From JAHEJB01 sp041748175 (GTDB lineage: Bacteria; Bacteroidota; Rhodothermia; Rhodothermales; Rubricoccaceae): a stretch of DNA of 64,000 bases. Below the pieces are notes generated by a model. That model saw only the letters and a program-made list of their open reading frames with translations. It was not told where the DNA came from and searched no databases. The DNA is taken from the NCBI GenBank assembly GCA_041748175.1, contig JBGTDU010000018.1, forward strand, positions 1 through 64,000. Direction: 5' to 3'. The position numbers were made by a program, and so were the translations under genes. This document shows, in pieces, positions 24,027 through 32,285 of the stretch (position 1 is its first letter; each line of letters opens with the position of its first letter).

Positions 24027-24848
24027 CTACCGTTCATTGAGGCTCCACTCGTAGTCGTTGTAGGAAACGCTTGGCGTGCCTGCCTCAAGAGCCGCGCGCA
24101 CGTCCCCGTCGAAGTACGGCGCGATGAAGGAAAGCACTCCGGGCTTCGAACCGCCGAGGTCGCCTTCGTACCAGTCGAAGAGCTTCGATAGGCGCGCCTC
24201 CGTCACGGTGACCGCGTTCTTCGACGGATCGTGGAGGAATCGGCGGGCCTGATCGTCGAGCTGCGCATCGAGAACGGCACCATCGTAGGCCTCGGCTCGG
24301 AGCGGCGGACACGACAACGCTCCGCAGACGAGCGCAAAATGGATCCGCGGCTCATCGAACTGCTCCCGTATGATTCCGTGCTCGATGCCGTCCAGCGAAT
24401 AGACCGTTCCTCCTACCGTGGCAAATTCCACGCTGAACGGGCTGTTGACGGAAGGGATGAACGGGCCAGAGACGGTCTTGAGAATGCTCTCGACAGGGTA
24501 ATTGTCGATAACGAGCTTGAGGGTGTAGGCGTTGTAGGCGTTCATCCAGAACGCGAGTGCATCGGCTGGCGGCAGGTTGGCCGGCTCGGTGACAGCGAGA
24601 CCGGCGAGGTAGCGGTCGAGATGAACGGAATCGGATTGAAGGCCGACATAATTGACTAGGCCCTCCACGTCGACGTGGTCAGCCAGAAGCACAGTAAACT
24701 CGCTGTGGTCGAAGCTCGGCGGAGCAGCGACTGGCTCTCCGGCTCGGATCACCTCGACGGTGGCCTTGTTGAGGCAGCCCGTGAGCAGGACGGCAAATAG
24801 CCAAAGTGTGGCGAAGCAGCGAGGCAACCGAAGTAGAAGATGAAACAC
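24027..24848 (-). CDS. DUF547 lipoprotein
   Basis: A protein of about 273 residues with lipoprotein signal (FATLWLFAVLLTGC) and a complete DUF547 domain: LLADHVDVEGLVNYVGL, FWMNAYNAYTLKLVIDNYPVESI, FSVEFATVGGTVYSLDGIEHGIIREQFDEPRIHFALVCGALSCPPLRAEAYDGAVLDAQLDDQARRFL, then LSKLFDWYEGDLGG. The YNAYTLKLVIDNYP and ALVCGAxSCPPL motifs, with Cys and His, suggest a papain-like fold; the substrate is unknown. There is no ATG before the signal. GTG at 24848 is the best placed start; a TTG at 24920 is possible. Confidence 0.85.
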   Translation of the reverse strand: MFHLLLRLPRCFATLWLFAVLLTGCLNKATVEVIRAGEPVAAPPSFDHSEFTVLLADHVDVEGLVNYVGLQSDSVHLDRYLAGLAVTEPANLPPADALAFWMNAYNAYTLKLVIDNYPVESILKTVSGPFIPSVNSPFSVEFATVGGTVYSLDGIEHGIIREQFDEPRIHFALVCGALSCPPLRAEAYDGAVLDAQLDDQARRFLHDPSKNAVTVTEARLSKLFDWYEGDLGGSKPGVLSFIAPYFDGDVRAALEAGTPSVSYNDYEWSLNER

Positions 24849-24961
24849 TGGAACAGGAAAGGAATAACGGAACGAGGAACGGGCGTTGTCGCATTCGGAT
24901 CCGAAAAGCCGTCTCCGCAATCGCAGGGTACCTTGCGCTACGCTCCAACCATTTGGCCGTC

Positions 24962-25504
24962 ATGCGCCACATTTCCTTCCTGTTCCCGTTCCTGCTTCTC
25001 GTTGCTTGTGGCGGCGGTGAATCCTCTTCGCCGAGATCGAGCGCTGACTGCGAGGAATCACCGGGCATCGCTTACCGGACGGATGGCGAACTAACCTTTT
25101 ATCGGGCAGATGGGACGGGGATCGGAACGATCACCATCGAGGTGGCCGACAGGGATTCGACGCGCGCGCGCGGATTGATGGCCCGAAAGTGCATTCCGCA
25201 GGATTGGGGGATGTTGTTTGTCTTCCCTGAAGAACGTAGCCAGGCCTTCTACATGGCCAATACGCCACGTTCGCTGGACATCATGTATTTCGCGGGCGAT
25301 TCCACGTTTGTGAACGCGGCCAAATACACGAGCCCGAACTCGCACGACAACCAGTTTTCCGAGAGTCCGGCAAAATTCGTCGTTGAAACAGCCGCCGGCT
25401 TTGTCGACCGCCACGGCCTCGCTCCCGGCGACTTTATCGACTGGACGCTCAATTCATCCGTGTCTGTGGAACCCCAGGTTGTCGATTCGGCGCTTCTGAA
25501 TTGA
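24962..25504 (+). CDS. DUF192 lipoprotein
   Basis: A 180-residue protein with signal MRHISFLFPFLLLVAC (lipobox Cys16) and a complete DUF192 domain: ITIEVADRDSTRARGLMARKCIPQDWGMLFVFPEERSQAFYMANTPRSLDIMYFAGDSTFVN, later KFVVETAAGFVDRHGLAPGD. The GLM.R ... GMLFVF ... F.M.NT..SLDI signature is clear. Function unknown. It is divergent from the DUF547 gene, with starts about 110 bases apart, so the spacer must hold both promoters. Confidence 0.9.
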   Translation: MRHISFLFPFLLLVACGGGESSSPRSSADCEESPGIAYRTDGELTFYRADGTGIGTITIEVADRDSTRARGLMARKCIPQDWGMLFVFPEERSQAFYMANTPRSLDIMYFAGDSTFVNAAKYTSPNSHDNQFSESPAKFVVETAAGFVDRHGLAPGDFIDWTLNSSVSVEPQVVDSALLN

Positions 25505-25644
25505 AGAAGGTGCAAAAGCCCGTATCCTCGGGCACGTACCGACGGTTCGCGCCGTTAAGTGGTAAGTGAGCTGCGTGTGGTCGGCTTGATCCGATCCCGC
25601 CACGCACGCGTCCCGTCAGCCCCGTAAGGCTGGCGGGTTTTTTT
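25505..25644 (+). ncRNA. Possible structured RNA or 3' UTR ending in a terminator
   Basis: Between the DUF192 stop and a strong terminator there are about 105 non-coding bases with several small stems: GCCCG/CGGGC (25518-25533), an ACGG/CCGT stem around 25542, a stretch GCGTG...CACGC around 25573-25607 enclosing TCGG/CCGA. I could not match it to SRP RNA, 6S, tmRNA or a riboswitch. It may just be a long 3' UTR. Confidence 0.3.
25612..25644 (+). terminator. Rho-independent terminator
   Basis: A 10-bp stem with one mismatch, CCCGTCAGCC / GGCTGGCGGG, loop CCGTAA, followed directly by TTTTTTT (25638-25644). It ends transcription from the DUF192 gene or from the possible RNA before it. Confidence 0.9.
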
Positions 25645-25780
25645 GTGCGGTTCGGCGGCGTAGGGTTGTGAGCGGCAAATGCTGCCACCGATACCGCTTC
25701 TCGTGGACGATAGGCCAATACTCGTACTCTTCCATACATACTGCCTCCATAAGACTTCGCCATTCGAATTCTGCAACAGC

Positions 25781-25978
25781 CTACGACGTGGCTCTCCTTT
25801 GTTCAGGCTTCACCCGTTGCTCGCGACGGCTGTCACGCTTCGGGAATACAAGTCGGTCTTGATATTCTTCGCGCTGAACGATCGTGAGGTAGCTGCCCAG
25901 AGATCTCACGCTATGATTGTGCTCAGCAGAAATACGCCGACGCTGGTTCCGTACTTGATCGATGACTGGACCGCTCAT
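25781..25978 (-). CDS. Antitoxin partner of the broken PIN gene
   Basis: The 65-residue protein MSGPVIDQVRNQRRRISAEHNHSVRSLGSYLTIVQREEYQDRLVFPKRDSRRE matches the small antitoxins that pair with this PIN family (pattern DxVRxxRRRISxEHxHxxxxLxxYxxxxQxxYxDRLV). Its ATG overlaps the end of the PIN frame by 4 bases. It looks intact although its toxin is frameshifted. The 137-base spacer between this gene and the terminator at 25644 holds nothing clear. Confidence 0.7.
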   Translation of the reverse strand: MSGPVIDQVRNQRRRISAEHNHSVRSLGSYLTIVQREEYQDRLVFPKRDSRREQRVKPEQRRATS

Positions 25979-26453
25979 TTGTCTGCCGGGGGTAATTGAA
26001 GTGGGGTGACGAGCCGCGGTATCGAAATGCCAAGTTTCTGGTTAATCAACGTAATGCGCGCGGTCTTGTTCTCATTTGCGAGATGACGGCAATTCCAGAT
26101 GAGGAGGTACTCGCAAGCATGAATCGAGGCGATCGCAAGGTGTAAAGCATCGCCGGCCACCTCTGCTGGCATGATCTGCTCACTAACGTACGTCTCGGCA
26201 GCCCTAATCGCATCGTCGGAAATCGCCAGAACCGGAAGAGTACGAAGCAATGAAATGCGCTGGTTACGAAGCTTTGCGATACCTCCTCGTGCAAGCTCGT
26301 CAAGCGTGACAGGGCTTGTTACGAGTCAAATTGGTTGCTTGCTTCCGCCCACCACCGTTTGGTCCATAAACGTCTGGCTACGCTTTCGGGGTCGCTTCTA
26401 CGAGTATAGAAAAAGCTAGGGATTGTGGTTTCGATATACACACGAGGCCGCAT
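25975..26453 (-). pseudogene. PIN-domain toxin with a one-base frameshift
   Basis: ATG at 26453 opens MRPRVYIETTIPSFFYTRRSDPESVARRLWTKRWWAEASNQFDS, the N-terminus of a PIN family with an IETTIPSFxY start. The frame stops near 26319. In the next frame the protein continues VTSPVTLDELARGGIAKL...LPVLAISDDAIRAAETYVSEQIMPAEVAGDALHLAIASIHACEYLLIWNCRHLANENKTARI to 25975. One inserted base near 26320-26328 restores the whole protein of about 160 residues. Either inactivated or a sequence error. The toxin comes first, as in the pair at 5818. Confidence 0.75.
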
Positions 26454-26492
26454 AGCGCAGAGTGCAGAGTGTGACAAACACGCAGACTGGAT

Positions 26493-28052
26493 TTACGAAA
26501 GTCCGCCCATTTCATTCTCTACCACTCGCACCAACTCCCCCGACCCTACCAACTCCGCACACGCGGATAAATCTTCGGCGAACGATGTATCGGCTTCGCG
26601 GAAAGCCACACGGGCACGGATGGCGGAATGGGCAGCTTCCACGCCGCGCCCCGACTTGAACGGCCTTCGAAAGTTCAGTGCCTGCGCCGCGCAAAGCAAC
26701 TCGATGGCAAGCACTATCTCGGCGTTTTCGGCAATCTGCAGGCACTTCAAAGCGCCCCAGGCACCCATGGACACGTGGTCCTCTTGCCCCTTGCTGGATG
26801 GAATAGTGTCCACGCTGGCAGGATGCGCTAGGGTCTTGTTCTCGGACACCAGGGCGGCTGACGTGTATTGCGGAATCATGAATCCGGTTTGCAATCCCGA
26901 TTGGGCCACGAGGAACGGCGGGAGATCGTCATGGCCGTCGATGAGGAGGTAGGTGCGGCGCTCAGAAACTGACGCCCACTCGGCGAGCGCGATCGCCGCA
27001 TAGTCGAGCACGAGGGCGAGTGGCTGCCCGTGGAAATTGCCCGCCGAGATGATCTCGGGCCGACCGTCTGCTCCCTCGAATACGAGCGGATTATCCGTGA
27101 CACTATTGATCTCCCGCTCGATGACTCCTGCCGCGTGATCAATCGCATCGCGGCTCGCACCGTGGACCTGCGGCACGCACCGAAGGGAGTACGGATCCTG
27201 CACCTTCGCGCAGCTCGTGTGGGATGGAAGAATCTCCGAGCCCTCGAGCAGCTGCCGGATGTTTGCTGCCACCACACCGTGTCCGGGATGTGCGCGCACC
27301 GCATGAACTCGTGCATCAAACGGACGTAGCGAACCACGACACGCGTCGAGGCTCATCGCCGCAACAATGTCCGCAGCCTTGGCCAGATTCCTGGCTTTCC
27401 TGATTATCTCGCACGCATACGCAGCCATGAACTGGGTTCCGTTGATGAGCGCCAGGCCATCCTTTGCGCGGAGCTTGACGGGGTCCAGACTATGCGGCGC
27501 TAATACACCTGCGGAATGCGCGGGACCTTCGTCCGTCCAAATCTCCCCCTCACCGATGAGTGGCAACGCCATGTGAGACAGCGGCGCCAAATCGCCAGAT
27601 GCCCCGAGGCTCCCTCGCGTCGGGATGACCGGAATGAGACCCATCTCGTCCATCAGCAAGAGCCTTTCAAAGACTTCCTCGGATACACCAGAAAAACCCA
27701 GCCCCAGTGCGTGGATCTTCAATTGGAGCATCCGCTTTGAAATCTCCCTGGAAACAGGCTCACCAACACCTACGGCATGGGATCGAAGCAGGTTGAGTTG
27801 CAGTTGCTCCACATCTGCCAGCGCAACGCGCGCATGTTTTAGTGCGCCAAAACCAGTATTGATTCCATAGTGCGGCTCGCCGTCCTGTAGTGATGCTTCG
27901 ACCAGGCGGCGAGACGCCACAACTGTCGGCTTACTCCTCCGCAACTCTGTAAGACGACGTTGCAGGTCGGCGTCCAGCTCGGCCAAACGTAGCGCATGTC
28001 CGTCCACAGGTTCCTTGCCCTCCATCAAAACACCTACCGGCCCACCCGCCAC
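26493..28052 (-). CDS. hutH: Histidine ammonia-lyase
   Basis: First step of histidine degradation: L-histidine to urocanate plus ammonia. The 519-residue protein has the self-cyclising Ala-Ser-Gly (MIO) in RGSLGASGDLAPLSHMALPL, the YGINTGFGALKHA loop with catalytic Tyr, and QDPYSLRCVPQVHGASRD, GNFHGQPLALVLD and QEDHVSMG. It overlaps the end of the secreted-protein gene by 19 bases, so hutU, that gene and hutH form one transcript. An internal ATG at 28025 is an alternative start. Confidence 0.95.
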   Translation of the reverse strand: MAGGPVGVLMEGKEPVDGHALRLAELDADLQRRLTELRRSKPTVVASRRLVEASLQDGEPHYGINTGFGALKHARVALADVEQLQLNLLRSHAVGVGEPVSREISKRMLQLKIHALGLGFSGVSEEVFERLLLMDEMGLIPVIPTRGSLGASGDLAPLSHMALPLIGEGEIWTDEGPAHSAGVLAPHSLDPVKLRAKDGLALINGTQFMAAYACEIIRKARNLAKAADIVAAMSLDACRGSLRPFDARVHAVRAHPGHGVVAANIRQLLEGSEILPSHTSCAKVQDPYSLRCVPQVHGASRDAIDHAAGVIEREINSVTDNPLVFEGADGRPEIISAGNFHGQPLALVLDYAAIALAEWASVSERRTYLLIDGHDDLPPFLVAQSGLQTGFMIPQYTSAALVSENKTLAHPASVDTIPSSKGQEDHVSMGAWGALKCLQIAENAEIVLAIELLCAAQALNFRRPFKSGRGVEAAHSAIRARVAFREADTSFAEDLSACAELVGSGELVRVVENEMGGLS

Positions 28053-28921
28053 TCGCCATTCCGCAAGACTTCCAAATGGCCCTGTACTTCCTCGCTCGAT
28101 GCCTTCTCGGAAAGCTCTTCCGGCGTCATGCCCAACAGGTCCTCGGCCACCTCATCGCCAAGCCGCTGCAGCGCGTGGGCAAGAGCTTCCAGTGCATCCC
28201 CGCGGGCGCGATCAGACAGGCCCAGAGTCGCTTCCAGCCCTCTCAGCGTCGTCGCCTTCACTTCCAGCCTCCCTGCTTCAAACGCAAGATCAGCAATGTC
28301 GTCAGTGCTCGCACCCTGTTCATCCACGACGCCTGAGAACTTCTCCACGAGCTCGTCCACGTCTTCGGGGAGGCTCTCTTCCAGGTCGCTTTGCCAACTG
28401 GTCAGTGAAGGGATGAGCCCACCGGATACGACCAGAACAGGGCCTTCCGACATTTGCAGCGTATCAAAATGCTGCGCGAGTAGTGTTTCAAGCGCCTGCA
28501 TTCGATCCCGTATTTCCTCAACGGGCACATGGGCTACCGTTTCCGCCGCGAACGCCTCCGCCCCGGCATCGGGTATCTCGCGCATCGCGCGCTCCATCGC
28601 CCCAACGGATCGAATCACATTGGGCGAGGGCTGTTGCTCCGAGATGGCTAACAGTTGGTTGTATGCTTCGAAAAAAGCGGTAGCACGAGCCGCCGACGCT
28701 ACGGCCATCGTCAGTAATGTCAGGCGCGTCTCCTGATCATCTGGATCCAGCCCCGTTACCAGTTCGACGTACGATCTCATATGCCCGATCGACGCGCTGC
28801 TGCTTTCAACGGCAAGCGCCAGTACAATTGCCGCCTTTTCTTCGACGGCGGAATCCTCCTGACCAAAAACTTGCCCAGGAGCCACGACGAGCAAAACGGT
28901 AAGGATTGCGATGTGCTTCAT
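28034..28921 (-). CDS. Secreted helical protein inside the hut operon
   Basis: A 295-residue protein with a clear signal peptide MKHIAILTVLLVVAPGQVFGQ, then entirely helical and acidic sequence: EEKAAIVLALAVESSSASIGHMRSYVELVTGLDPDDQETRLTLLTMAVASAARATAFFEAYNQLL, and later EEIRDRMQALETLLAQHFDTL. No motif recognised. It overlaps hutU by 4 bases and hutH by 19, so it is translationally coupled with both. An extracytoplasmic protein in this operon is unexpected; a role in histidine uptake or sensing is only a guess. Confidence 0.75.
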   Translation of the reverse strand: MKHIAILTVLLVVAPGQVFGQEDSAVEEKAAIVLALAVESSSASIGHMRSYVELVTGLDPDDQETRLTLLTMAVASAARATAFFEAYNQLLAISEQQPSPNVIRSVGAMERAMREIPDAGAEAFAAETVAHVPVEEIRDRMQALETLLAQHFDTLQMSEGPVLVVSGGLIPSLTSWQSDLEESLPEDVDELVEKFSGVVDEQGASTDDIADLAFEAGRLEVKATTLRGLEATLGLSDRARGDALEALAHALQRLGDEVAEDLLGMTPEELSEKASSEEVQGHLEVLRNGEWRVGR

Positions 28922-30588
28922 ACAGGTGCCTCGATCATGGGCAAATCTACACCCCTTTCCTTCGCCGTGGAGATCGCGATCTCGTAACCGGCATCGGCGT
29001 GGCGCATGACGCCCGTACCGGGATCAGCGGTGAGAACCCGTCGCAGGCGTCGGTCGGCCATGCCGGTCCCGTCGGCAACGCAGACCATGCCGCTATGGAT
29101 GGAGTAGCCAATCCCCACACCACCGCCGTGATGGAGGCTCACCCAGCTTGCGCCGCACGCTGTGTTGAGCAGCGCATTTAGGAGCGGCCAGTCGGCGATG
29201 GCGTCCGAGCCGTCCATCATCCCTTCCGTCTCGCGGTTGGGGGATGCGACCGAGCCCGTGTCCAGATGGTCCCGTCCGATTACGAGCGGAGCATCCACCT
29301 TCCCGTTCTTGACGAGCCAGTTGAACTTCTCGCCGGCCTCGGCGCGTTCGCCATACTCCAGCCAGCAAATACGAGCCGGGAGACCCTGGAAATGGACTTT
29401 CTCGCGAGCCAGCCGGATCCAACGCGCGAGAGCCTCTTTCTGTGGGAAAAGCTCCAGCATGGCATCGTCAGTGACCGCGATGTCGTTGGGATTGCCGGAG
29501 AGAGCGGCCCAGCGGAATGGCCCGGATCCGCGACAGAAAAGCGGGCGGATGAACATCGGGACGAAGCCGCCAAAATCGAATGCTTCGCTCATTCCGCGCC
29601 GGTCCGCGACTTGCCCACGCAGATTATTGCCGTAATCGAACGTGATGGCGCCGGCAGATTGCATATCAAGCATCGCCCGGACGTGCGCCTGCATCGAGTC
29701 GAGGACGGCCTCGTCGTAGCTATCTGGGTCTGTCGCGCGAAAGACATTCGCAGCTTCCAGGTCGTACCCGGCCGGGATGTAACCAACCCGTAGGTCGTGG
29801 GCGCTGGTCTGATCCGTGAGGACGTCTGGTACAATGCCGCGACGGGCCATCTCGGGCAGTACCTCTGCGATGTTGCCGACTAATCCGACGGACAAAGCGT
29901 CTCCCCTTTCTTTCGCGCCAAGAACAGCTTCCAATGCCGCGTCCAAGTCCGTTTCAATGAGATCGCAGTAGCCTGTATCCACGCGACGCTGGATGCGCTC
30001 CGTGTCAACATCCACGCCGAGGAACGCTGCGCCGTTCATTGTAGCCGCCAGAGGTTGCGCGCCGCCCATGCCACCTAGCCCGGCAGTTACGACCAGTCGT
30101 CCGCTCAGCGTCCCACCAAAGTGCTGGTTCGCGCATTCGGCAAACGTCTCGTAGGTGCCTTGCAGAATGCCCTGCGTCCCGATGTAGATCCACGATCCCG
30201 CCGTCATCTGGCCATACATCGTGAGGCCGAGCGCGTCGAGTCGGCGGAACTCGCTGTCGGTCGCCCACTTCGGGACGAGGTGGGCGTTAGCTATGAGCAC
30301 GCGCGGTGCCTCTTCGTGCGTCCGAAACACGCCGACCGGTTTGCCGCTCTGGACGAGCAACGTCTCGTCGTTTTCAAGCCGCCGCAGCGCCTCGACAATC
30401 TTGTGGTAGGCCTCCCAGTTGCGCGCCGCCTTTCCGCCGCCGCCGTAGACGATCAGATCCTCCGGCCGCTCGGCGACCTCGGGGTCAAGGTTGTTCATCA
30501 GCATCCGCAGGGCGGCTTCCTGATGCCATCCCTTGCACGACAGCGTTGTGCCGCGCGGTGCGCGGATGGTTGGGGATTCGACCTGCAT
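28918..30588 (-). CDS. hutU: Urocanate hydratase
   Basis: Second step of histidine degradation: urocanate to imidazolonepropionate, using tightly bound NAD. The 556-residue protein shows LSCKGWHQEAALRMLMNNLDPEVAERPEDLIVYGGGGKAARNW, MTAGSWIYIGTQGILQGTYETF, VTAGLGGMGGAQPLAATMNGA (NAD-binding glycines), GLVGNIAEVLPEM, DQTSAHDLRVGYIP, and FDYGNNLRGQ. Cys and Gly of PLFCRGSGPFRW are the conserved active-site region. ATG at 30588 gives the standard N-terminus. It is the first gene of the hut transcript in the window. Confidence 0.96.
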   Translation of the reverse strand: MQVESPTIRAPRGTTLSCKGWHQEAALRMLMNNLDPEVAERPEDLIVYGGGGKAARNWEAYHKIVEALRRLENDETLLVQSGKPVGVFRTHEEAPRVLIANAHLVPKWATDSEFRRLDALGLTMYGQMTAGSWIYIGTQGILQGTYETFAECANQHFGGTLSGRLVVTAGLGGMGGAQPLAATMNGAAFLGVDVDTERIQRRVDTGYCDLIETDLDAALEAVLGAKERGDALSVGLVGNIAEVLPEMARRGIVPDVLTDQTSAHDLRVGYIPAGYDLEAANVFRATDPDSYDEAVLDSMQAHVRAMLDMQSAGAITFDYGNNLRGQVADRRGMSEAFDFGGFVPMFIRPLFCRGSGPFRWAALSGNPNDIAVTDDAMLELFPQKEALARWIRLAREKVHFQGLPARICWLEYGERAEAGEKFNWLVKNGKVDAPLVIGRDHLDTGSVASPNRETEGMMDGSDAIADWPLLNALLNTACGASWVSLHHGGGVGIGYSIHSGMVCVADGTGMADRRLRRVLTADPGTGVMRHADAGYEIAISTAKERGVDLPMIEAPV

Positions 30589-30698
30589 TACACGTGCTGT
30601 TGCGGCAAAACGGAATCTACGGACATGCCGGATGATACCGACTCGCACCACGGGGAAGGACCTTGGTCATTACCGAGCATTTCCCCGGGCGTGGGTCG

Positions 30699-30923
30699 CT
30701 AATCCTGCCGCGGTTCGATGAACGGTTGAAGTACGCTGAGGACCCACCGGCAATCTTGTTCGCTGAGGCCCCGGCCTTTGCCGGTCTCCCACCGGTTGAG
30801 GGCGAGGCGCACGCGCTCGTACGCCTCCTCTCGCCCTCCCGCTTCGCAAATCTCGCGTAGCGTCGTCGGTCGCGCCAGATACCGGCTGAGCAACCGGGTC
30901 GCGACATCTCTTTCAGGCATCAT
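30699..30923 (-). CDS. Small helical protein downstream of the VWA gene
   Basis: A 74-residue protein MMPERDVATRLLSRYLARPTTLREICEAGGREEAYERVRLALNRWETGKGRGLSEQDCRWVLSVLQPFIEPRQD. It is helical and basic. Its start overlaps the end of the VWA gene by 11 bases, so the two are coupled. The TTLREICEAGG segment could be a winged or helix-turn-helix element, but this is weak. No family recognised. Confidence 0.6.
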   Translation of the reverse strand: MMPERDVATRLLSRYLARPTTLREICEAGGREEAYERVRLALNRWETGKGRGLSEQDCRWVLSVLQPFIEPRQD

Positions 30924-31590
30924 CCTCGGAAGGCTCCTGGTCCTCATGGAAATCGTCGCCGGCAGCCTCACGCATGGCGCGGCTATAGGCCATTGAAAAC
31001 TGCCGTTCACCCACCAGGTCCGCGACCATTAACGAGGTCGCCTCAAACGCCTTCTCGCTGCGCCCGCGCCGGTAGGACATCACGGATTCACGGGCCAGCG
31101 TAATTCCCGCACGGTTGGCCACCTGGAAGGCGTCGAGCCCGGCGCCGATGAACAGAAACTTCCAGCCCTTCTTCTCGGATTTCTTCACGAGTTTCGCGAG
31201 TTGCTCCGACTTGTGCTTGGTGGAAGCGTTTTCCTCGCCGTCCGTTTGAATCACTACGACGATCTCGTCCGGTGCAATCTTCTTCGCGACCTTCGCCGTG
31301 TCTTCCAACATCTCATACGCAGCGTCAATAAGGGGCGTGCTGGCTCCCGGCCGGTAGGTATCAGCATTGAGGCGGGCGACGTCCATCACGTCGGTCTTCT
31401 TGTATCGCTTCCGGATCTGGATCGAATCGAAGGTCGTGAGCGACATCGTGACACGGACTTCGTCGTTCACTTCCGCCTGCTGGTCTTCCAGGAAGCGGTT
31501 GAATCCACTGATGGTCTCGACAGCGATCGAGCCCATCGAGCCTGTCTCGTCCAGCAGAAAGGCAATGTGCGTGTGCTTTCGGGTCTTCAT
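30913..31590 (-). CDS. VWA-domain protein
   Basis: A 225-residue cytoplasmic protein that is one von Willebrand A domain. The metal-ion-dependent adhesion site is seen as FLLDETGSMGSI, with the Thr position in RPGASTPLIDAAY and the Asp in VVVIQTDGEENAS. KSEKKGWKFLFIGAGLDAFQVANRAGI follows, with an acidic C-terminus. Soluble small VWA proteins of this kind act as phage or tellurite-type accessory proteins or as partners for AAA ATPases; no such ATPase is next to it. ATG at 31590 places the strand MKTRKHTHIAFLLDETGS at the start. Confidence 0.85.
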   Translation of the reverse strand: MKTRKHTHIAFLLDETGSMGSIAVETISGFNRFLEDQQAEVNDEVRVTMSLTTFDSIQIRKRYKKTDVMDVARLNADTYRPGASTPLIDAAYEMLEDTAKVAKKIAPDEIVVVIQTDGEENASTKHKSEQLAKLVKKSEKKGWKFLFIGAGLDAFQVANRAGITLARESVMSYRRGRSEKAFEATSLMVADLVGERQFSMAYSRAMREAAGDDFHEDQEPSEDDA

Positions 31591-31618
31591 AGAGTTAGGA
31601 GCTAGTGACGGTTGCAAT

Positions 31619-31634
31619 GTACGCTGTGGCGTAC
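31619..31634. promoter_or_regulatory. Inverted repeat upstream of the VWA gene, possible operator
   Basis: A perfect 6-bp palindrome GTACGC / GCGTAC with a 4-base centre (TGTG), 29 bases upstream of the VWA start. The position and symmetry fit a dimeric repressor site. No cognate regulator is known. Confidence 0.4.
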
Positions 31635-31707
31635 AATTTGCCACCACCTGCTTGACACCACAATGCCAACAACTTTCCATCCAGTGGGCATAGACGGGGC
31701 AAAGCCC

Positions 31708-32280
31708 TCAGGGCTGAGACTTCCACTCGATCCTTTGCGTGAATCCGTGCTGAGCCAACGCTCTTCCCGCCCGCTCATAAATGGCGGGATCGTCCGGAGT
31801 CACGGCGGCGAGCCCGTCGACGTAGCGATTAATCATGGAAAAGAATGATGCGACGAGCACGGTGTCGTGGATGGCGTTGTCGTCCGCCCCGGTGCGGCGA
31901 GCCTCCGCAATGTCTGCCTCTGTGACGCGGTGGCCGTTCTGTCGGACTTTCTCGGCTATGGTGAGTAGCGCACGTAATCTGGCGTCGACTTCCATGTCGT
32001 CGAGGGACTGCCTGTGCACAGCTTCCAGGACGTCGACGAGGGTGTCGCCGCCATCGCCCATTAGATGGAGCGCGACTTCCTTGTGCAGATTGCTGCAGAA
32101 CGTGCAGCCATTTTCGCACGAGACATACGTGGCGATGACCTCGCGCTCGACCCGCGTCAGCGCCGATGGGCCGCGCAAGACGGCCTCGGCCAACGCGGCA
32201 ATGTGGCGACCCGTTCGGGGGTGACCGAGCATCAAACTAACTATGCCGGGCGCGCCTTTTGGTAAGGGAATGTGGGGCAT
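31708..32280 (-). CDS. AhpD-like (carboxymuconolactone decarboxylase fold) protein
   Basis: A 190-residue protein whose SCENGCTFCSNLHKEVALH contains the CxxC...H signature of AhpD-like alkylhydroperoxidase-fold proteins (ExxxxxCxxCxxxH form), preceded by LTRVEREVIATYV and followed by RLRALLTIAEKVRQNGHRVTEADIAEARRTGADDNAIHDTVLVASFFSMINRYVDGLA. It probably acts as a thiol-disulfide or peroxide-reducing protein. It is the last gene of a likely operon with the transporter pair and the persulfide-type enzyme, 5 bases after the latter. Confidence 0.85.
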   Translation of the reverse strand: MPHIPLPKGAPGIVSLMLGHPRTGRHIAALAEAVLRGPSALTRVEREVIATYVSCENGCTFCSNLHKEVALHLMGDGGDTLVDVLEAVHRQSLDDMEVDARLRALLTIAEKVRQNGHRVTEADIAEARRTGADDNAIHDTVLVASFFSMINRYVDGLAAVTPDDPAIYERAGRALAQHGFTQRIEWKSQP

Positions 32281-32285
32281 AAAAC

